Assembly: GCA_031264875.1 (NCBI GenBank)
Contig: JAISDK010000133.1
Span: 1 to 10,207 of the forward strand
Origin: Prevotellaceae bacterium
Lineage (GTDB): Bacteria > Bacteroidota > Bacteroidia > Bacteroidales > UBA932
Direction: 5' to 3'
Length of the DNA stretch: 10,207 nt
Positions 5,876 to 10,207 of the stretch are shown piece by piece. The notes under the pieces were generated by a model, which saw only the letters and a program-made list of their open reading frames with translations, ran no database searches and was not told the DNA's origin. The translations under genes were made by a program, and so were the position numbers. The number at the start of each line of letters is the position of its first letter. Positions within the stretch are counted from its first letter, which is position 1.

Positions 5876-6982
5876 ATGGCAAATAACGAAGATAAAAAAG
5901 ATGTACTGCGATTACCGGCTGAACTGTTCTATGCCAGTGAACTGGATGCCCTCAAGGTCGAAGATCGAAAAGAAGATAAGCCGGCAGGCTGGCAGTTGTC
6001 GCCGAAAACGGTTTTGAAGTTCATTGTTGGCGGAAAATCGGGAAAAGTCGATATTACACCAAAGTATATAGGATATAACAGGCTTGTGGAGATTGCAATA
6101 GCTACGTTGCTTACCGACCGGTCGCTGCTGCTTGCGGGCGAACCCGGAACGGCTAAGTCGTGGTTGTCGGAGAATCTTGCGGCGGCGATATGCGGAGATT
6201 CGGCAAAGGTGATTCAGGGAACGGCCGGAACGGGCGAGGAACATATACGTTATTCGTGGAATTATGCGATGCTTCTGGCTAACGGGCCTTCGGGCGAGGC
6301 TTTGATTAAAAGTCCTGTGTACAGGGCAATGGAGACGGGGAGTATTGCACGGTTTGAAGAAATTTCGCGCTGTGCCTCGGAAGTTCAGGACGCTTTGATT
6401 TCCATAATGTCCGAAAAGACGATTGCTATTCCGGAATTGAACATGGATGTTCCCGCCAAAAGGGGGTTTTCGATTATCGCAACTGCGAATACCCGCGACA
6501 GAGGTGTAAACGACATGTCATCAGCTTTAAAGCGACGGTTTAATATCATTGTGCTTCCTTCTCCGGCCGATCTGGAAACGGAAATACTGATTGTATCGCG
6601 GAGGGTGAGGGAAATTTCGGCGAACTACAAGCTGAAGGCCACGCTCCCGTCCGGCGATTCTATTGAAAAGATTGTCACGGTGTTTCGCGAACTGAGGCGG
6701 GGCGCTACTCTGGACGACAGGCAAAAGCTGAAGTCGCCAAGCGGAGTGATTTCTACCGCCGAAGCCATTTCTCTTATAACAAACAGCATGGCTTTGGCCG
6801 CAAGTTTCGGAAACGGTAATGTATCCGACGAGGATCTGGCCGCCGGATTGCAGGGCGCTGTTGTTAAGGACGATGAGAGGGACAAAATCGTATGGAAAGA
6901 GTATCTGGAAAATGTGATGAAAAGAAGAGGCGTTTCGTGGAGAGGCCTTTACAATACTTGTTCAGAGATTAATAAAATGTAA
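5876..6982 (+). CDS. YehL-type MoxR-like AAA+ ATPase, without its usual partner genes
   Basis: This 368-residue cytoplasmic ATPase belongs to a MoxR subgroup represented by E. coli YehL, distinct from the MoxR gene at 3829-4875. The family opening PAGWQLSPKTV (36-46) and TPKYIGYNRLVE (61-72) are present. Walker A is AGEPGTAKS (87-95). The Walker B region ARFEEISR (158-165) has Glu161-Glu162 in place of Asp-Glu, which I believe is normal for this subgroup. IQGTAGTGEEHIRYSWNY (113-130) is a hallmark. Sensor 1 is ATANTRDRG (202-210), the arginine-finger region is LKRRFN (218-223), and KSPSG (286-290) occupies the sensor 2 position without the usual Arg. Family members normally sit with DUF5682, vWA and SWIM-domain genes. 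Here the next gene, 37 bases on, is a YihY protein instead. The family call is strong; the process served is unknown. Confidence 0.92.
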   Translation: MANNEDKKDVLRLPAELFYASELDALKVEDRKEDKPAGWQLSPKTVLKFIVGGKSGKVDITPKYIGYNRLVEIAIATLLTDRSLLLAGEPGTAKSWLSENLAAAICGDSAKVIQGTAGTGEEHIRYSWNYAMLLANGPSGEALIKSPVYRAMETGSIARFEEISRCASEVQDALISIMSEKTIAIPELNMDVPAKRGFSIIATANTRDRGVNDMSSALKRRFNIIVLPSPADLETEILIVSRRVREISANYKLKATLPSGDSIEKIVTVFRELRRGATLDDRQKLKSPSGVISTAEAISLITNSMALAASFGNGNVSDEDLAAGLQGAVVKDDERDKIVWKEYLENVMKRRGVSWRGLYNTCSEINKM

Positions 6983-7019
6983 TTCGGACTGTTGGGAACG
7001 ACTATAAATACAATAAACC

Positions 7020-8348
7020 ATGTCTAAAGCAACGGATTTTTTTACCAAGATTTTTTTATTTATTACTCATGACATCTGGCATCTGAACATTGATGTTTTG
7101 AGTAAGCGGAGAGCCTTCTGGGTACGGCAGTTGAAAGTGATACTCATCACGGTCAGGGAATTTAATAATGGAAAGGTGAATATGCAGGCATCGTCTCTTT
7201 CGTTTTACCTTCTCATGTCCATTGTCCCGATAGTTGCCATTGTGTTTGCCGTGTCGTCGGGATTTGGCATAGAGCATTATTTGCAGGAATGGCTGACGGA
7301 AACTTTTCCCGATCAGACCGAAGTTGTAAACAAATTATTACAGCTTACCGAATCGGCGCTGGAAAATGCACGTGGAAGCTGGATTACGGGAGTCGGCATA
7401 GGCGTTCTGCTGTGGTCGTCGTTGAGCATGTTTGTCAGGATAGAGGAAGCGCTGAATGCAATCTGGCAGGCAAAGCGTCACCGCTCGTGGGCGCGACGCT
7501 TTTCGGATTATTTGTCAATCATGCTGATAGCTCCGGTACTTCTGATTCTGTCCAACAGTATAACAGTAGCTTTCCGGTTTTATTTCGATTCGGCGGTAGA
7601 GCAGATTCCTTTTCTGGGAACAATCAGGCCGGTGATGTTCAACTTTTTACCGGTTCTTCTTATATGGATAATATTCACCTTGCTTTATGTTGTAATGCCC
7701 AATGTCAAAGTACGTTTTGTTCCGGCGCTGATAGCAGCCATAATTGCCGGTACGGTATTCTACTGGGTAGAACAGATATATATCTATTCGCAGGTAAGCA
7801 TCTCGAAATATAATGCAATATACGGAAGCCTGGCAGCCATACCGCTGTTTCTGCTGTGCGCCCGAATAGGCTGGCAAATAGTTCTTTTCGGCGCGGAACT
7901 TTCGTTTGCATATCAAAATATCGACAGTTACGAATATGAAATCATGGAACAGGAAAACATTAATCATCTTAACTTTACGGCGCTTTCCGTGTATGTGCTG
8001 AAAAATATTACGGATGTATTCGAGTCCGGCGACCCGCCCAAGCTTGCGTCCCGGCTGTCGGAAGAACTGGGGCTGTCGATAAGGTCGCTGAACGTGATAA
8101 TCAAGGCGCTGGTGAACTGTGGACTGATTCTGGAAGTGAATACCGACCATAAGGACGATGCCTACGTTCCGTCCATGGACATCAACAAGATAACCTTGAA
8201 TCTGGTTTTGAAAAAACTGGAATGTCTGGGAGGCAACATTACTCTGGAAAAAACGCATGACGACCTGGAACGTATTTCAAATTTAGTCGAGAGCATTTAC
8301 AATCATCAAGATAAAGAAATTGCCGGATTAAAAATAATTGACATTTAA
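7020..8348 (+). CDS. YihY/BrkB-family inner-membrane protein
   Basis: This is a 442-residue polytopic membrane protein of the YihY/BrkB (UPF0761) family. The family was once mislabelled ribonuclease BN; its true function is unsettled. Six membrane segments are apparent near residues 56-80, 119-138, 163-185, 207-227, 233-255 and 268-295. Typical motifs are ASSLSFYLLMSIVP (57-70), the SSLSMFVRIEEALNAIW stretch (123-139) and IYGSLAAIPLFLL (267-279) followed by FGAELSFAYQ (290-299). After the last segment comes a cytoplasmic domain (about 310-442). Its middle, with SRLSEELGLSIRSLNVIIKAL, looks like a winged helix, an extension seen in many Bacteroidetes and some other homologues. It starts 37 bases after the ATPase gene and ends nine bases before the lipoprotein gene. 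No promoter is visible in either gap, so it is probably in one operon with both. Confidence 0.92.
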   Translation: MSKATDFFTKIFLFITHDIWHLNIDVLSKRRAFWVRQLKVILITVREFNNGKVNMQASSLSFYLLMSIVPIVAIVFAVSSGFGIEHYLQEWLTETFPDQTEVVNKLLQLTESALENARGSWITGVGIGVLLWSSLSMFVRIEEALNAIWQAKRHRSWARRFSDYLSIMLIAPVLLILSNSITVAFRFYFDSAVEQIPFLGTIRPVMFNFLPVLLIWIIFTLLYVVMPNVKVRFVPALIAAIIAGTVFYWVEQIYIYSQVSISKYNAIYGSLAAIPLFLLCARIGWQIVLFGAELSFAYQNIDSYEYEIMEQENINHLNFTALSVYVLKNITDVFESGDPPKLASRLSEELGLSIRSLNVIIKALVNCGLILEVNTDHKDDAYVPSMDINKITLNLVLKKLECLGGNITLEKTHDDLERISNLVESIYNHQDKEIAGLKIIDI

Positions 8349-8357
8349 TTTATATGT

Positions 8358-9347
8358 ATGACTAAGAAAACTTTTATCGTTTTTATTTTGACCCTGTTTG
8401 TTTCCTGTGCGAAGCAGAAAATCATCCCCGAAAACACTTTGGCAGAGATAATATATCAAATGAATGTTGTCGATGTCGTGTTGTCCGCACGCGAAGCTCC
8501 CTTCATTCGCGACAGGGATTCGATGAGAATATATGAGCCTGTAGTCGAAAAATTCGGATACACTCTCGACGACCTGCACAATACGTTTCTGAAATATATT
8601 TCCGTGAACGGTAAACTGCAATCGGTTCTAAAAAAGGTTGTAGAGATAATCGAAAATGAAAAAAACATTTACAGGGAACCGGCACGAATCGAGAAACTGT
8701 CCGAAAACATGAATGTTGGCGCTGATTCCACTATGATAATTTCAAAAAGCATAAACGTGCAGGATATTGACGTAAAATTAACCGAACAGGGCGTTTACGA
8801 CATTTCGGCAAGCTACTTTTTCTACAGGAACGACAGTACGAAAAACCCGAAAATGACAGTCTGGCTGGAATCGAGAACTGTCAAAGATTCAGTAATAGAA
8901 AAACAGGAGATAAGTCTTGTGAAAGACACCGTTTTCACTGACTATACATTAAGAGTGCATTTTAATAATCCTGACTTCAGTGTGTTGAAAGTCTGCTGGC
9001 TGGATTTCGACAGGGAATCCGATCTGAAGAAACCGAAAACGCCGGCGTCTTTGCCTGCAACTTCTGCCGGCAGGCAGATTCCCGGTCAGGGAAAAAAGGC
9101 GAATGTCAAAGTTAAGCCGGATACTGCAACCCGCCAGCATCTTGTAATAAGACGAAAGTCGGTGAAATACAACTTCGAAGAATCGGATACTACCAGAATG
9201 AAGGAAAAAGACATGTTTACGGGGCCTCCCCCGCTTTACGAATTTATAGGAAATAGTAATATAGCAGATTCTGTAACAAATGTTACCGATACTGTTAAAC
9301 AAATTATGGCAATAAAAAGAAAAGATTCATTAAGTTATGGAATTTGA
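8358..9347 (+). CDS. DUF4296-domain lipoprotein with long C-terminal extension
   Basis: This 329-residue protein has a lipoprotein signal: Lys3-Lys4, the hydrophobic stretch FIVFILTLF, and lipobox FVSC with Cys17. Residues about 22-105 match DUF4296, a Bacteroidetes domain of unknown function: IIPENTLAEIIYQMNVVDVV, then RDRDSMRIYEPVVEKFGYTL and a helical tail. Many DUF4296 proteins end soon after that domain, at roughly 120-150 residues. This one continues with a beta-rich region (about 130-220, including GVYDISASYFFYRND and YTLRVHFNN) that could be a second domain. A Pro/Lys/Ala-rich linker (223-255) and a polar tail containing GPPPLYEFIG follow. It lies nine bases after the YihY gene and overlaps the next gene by 11 bases. 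Envelope location is well supported; the function is unknown. Confidence 0.85.
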   Translation: MTKKTFIVFILTLFVSCAKQKIIPENTLAEIIYQMNVVDVVLSAREAPFIRDRDSMRIYEPVVEKFGYTLDDLHNTFLKYISVNGKLQSVLKKVVEIIENEKNIYREPARIEKLSENMNVGADSTMIISKSINVQDIDVKLTEQGVYDISASYFFYRNDSTKNPKMTVWLESRTVKDSVIEKQEISLVKDTVFTDYTLRVHFNNPDFSVLKVCWLDFDRESDLKKPKTPASLPATSAGRQIPGQGKKANVKVKPDTATRQHLVIRRKSVKYNFEESDTTRMKEKDMFTGPPPLYEFIGNSNIADSVTNVTDTVKQIMAIKRKDSLSYGI

Positions 9348-10207
9348 CAACATTACCCCCGAGAACAGAAAACCTTTGCTAAAAGGCTGGATTAGAGCAT
9401 TACTGATCATAATACCGTTTATAATAGTCACCGCAGTTATGCAGCTGATCGGATATTTGCTGCTGGGACTGGATATAGCCGACGAATCGGTGACGATGAC
9501 CGAAACCACTGTACTGCGAATAATCGTCACGGCAGGAACATTGCTTATTGTTTTTATCTTCACTCATTATATCGACCGTGCAGATTTCAAAAGTCTGGGG
9601 TTTCAACTGAAAGATTTTCGGAAGAATATGCTGCTGGGAATCGTTATGGGAGCATTGATAATGGCAATTGGCTTTTGCATTCTGTTTATGCTTGACGAAA
9701 TACGTGTAACTGCCGTTACGTACGATACGTATAAACTGCTGACAAGTGTTGTTTTATTTTCAGTTGTTGCATTCGGCGAAGAATTAATCATGAGAGGATA
9801 TATACTTAATAACCTGCTGCAATCGATGAATAAATATGTTGCCCTCGCGCTTAGTTCCGTGATATTCTCAATTATGCACATATTTAACCCGAACTTCGAT
9901 ATGATGAGTTTTGTCAGTATAGTACTGGCCGGACTGATGCTTGGAATTTCGTACATATATACAAAAAATCTCTGGTTTCCTGTTGCTTTGCATTTCAGCT
10001 GGAACTTTTTTCAGGGAACAGTTTTCGGTTTCAAGGTAAGCGGTCAGGAGATATACTCCGTTATAATCCAGCATCCGACGGAAAATAATATTCTGAGCGG
10101 AGGCGAATTTGGCTTTGAAGGTTCCATTGTTTCTCAAATATTTATTGTAATTGCAACTCTGGCAATATGGATGCTCGCGAAACAAAATCCTGCTGACGAC
10201 AAAAAAA
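9337..10207 (+). CDS. CPBP-family intramembrane metalloprotease, 3' end beyond the window
   Basis: This frame runs from the ATG at 9337 to the window edge without a stop, giving 290 visible residues. It is a polytopic protein of the CPBP (Abi/Rce1-like, CAAX protease and bacteriocin-processing) family. Motif 1 is GEELIMRGY with Glu148, Glu149 and Arg153; motif 2 is FSIMHIFNP with His181; motif 3 is HFSWNFFQG with His219 and Asn223. All expected metal-site residues are present. Hydrophobic segments lie near 21-46, 58-78, 97-118, 133-150, 165-182, 190-209 and 265-282. The polar end KQNPADDKK suggests the stop is close to the edge. The gene starts inside the preceding lipoprotein gene in another frame (ATG at 9337, lipoprotein stop at 9345), pointing to translational coupling. 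Substrate unknown. Confidence 0.93.
   Translation, partial: MEFDNITPENRKPLLKGWIRALLIIIPFIIVTAVMQLIGYLLLGLDIADESVTMTETTVLRIIVTAGTLLIVFIFTHYIDRADFKSLGFQLKDFRKNMLLGIVMGALIMAIGFCILFMLDEIRVTAVTYDTYKLLTSVVLFSVVAFGEELIMRGYILNNLLQSMNKYVALALSSVIFSIMHIFNPNFDMMSFVSIVLAGLMLGISYIYTKNLWFPVALHFSWNFFQGTVFGFKVSGQEIYSVIIQHPTENNILSGGEFGFEGSIVSQIFIVIATLAIWMLAKQNPADDKK

Noticed and set aside
4876..6000. The possibility of a toxin-antitoxin pair around the 149-residue gene
   Set aside because: No second small gene is found on either side; the neighbours are ATPases with separate promoters.
7289..7813. A 174-codon plus-strand open frame overlapping the YihY gene in another frame
   Set aside because: It is fully inside the YihY gene and shows no recognisable domain; no sign of a frameshift in the YihY protein.
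7647..8258. A 203-codon minus-strand open frame inside the YihY gene
   Set aside because: The plus-strand frame has clear family motifs and membrane segments along its full length; the antisense product is a compositional shadow.
8949..9302. A 117-codon minus-strand frame in the lipoprotein gene
   Set aside because: Antisense to a frame with signal peptide, lipobox and DUF4296 domain; no independent support.

Overview
The window looks like chromosomal DNA from a member of Bacteroidetes, most likely order Bacteroidales. Four observations support this. rplY (Ctc-type L25) is followed by pth. There is a DUF4296 lipoprotein. Shine-Dalgarno sequences are largely absent. Bacteroidetes-type promoter elements (TAnnTTTG, some with a TTTG-like box 17-22 bases upstream) precede most transcription units in the correct orientation. 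I see no rRNA, tRNA, CRISPR array, insertion sequence or phage structural gene.

Left block (bases 1-1740, all minus strand): rplY -> pth -> a PD-(D/E)XK nuclease-fold protein that runs off the left edge. rplY has its own promoter and a leader of about 90 bases containing a small hairpin. The first two genes are housekeeping translation genes. The third belongs to a poorly characterised nuclease/transposase-like family.

Middle block (1816-5172): a minus-strand two-gene operon encodes a MoxR-type AAA+ ATPase and, three bases after it, a 669-residue exported helical-repeat (TPR-like) protein. The DUF58 and von Willebrand A partners that usually accompany MoxR are not in the window. A 297-base divergent intergenic region separates this operon from a plus-strand gene for a 149-residue protein I do not recognise. 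That region carries back-to-back promoters and an inverted repeat.

Right block (5173-10207, plus strand): the unknown gene ends in a terminator-like hairpin. A second, different MoxR-like ATPase (YehL type) then begins behind its own promoter. It is followed closely by a YihY/BrkB-family inner-membrane protein, a DUF4296 lipoprotein with a long C-terminal extension, and a CPBP (Abi/Rce1-like) intramembrane protease that is cut by the right edge. The last three are 9 bases apart or overlapping and are probably one envelope-related transcript. The ATPase lacks the DUF5682, vWA and SWIM-domain neighbours its family normally has.

The most interesting part is 1816-6982: two unrelated MoxR-superfamily ATPases, each without its usual partners, flanking an orphan small protein, with one ATPase instead coupled to an exported repeat protein. 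Whether these genes form one system cannot be decided from this sequence alone.
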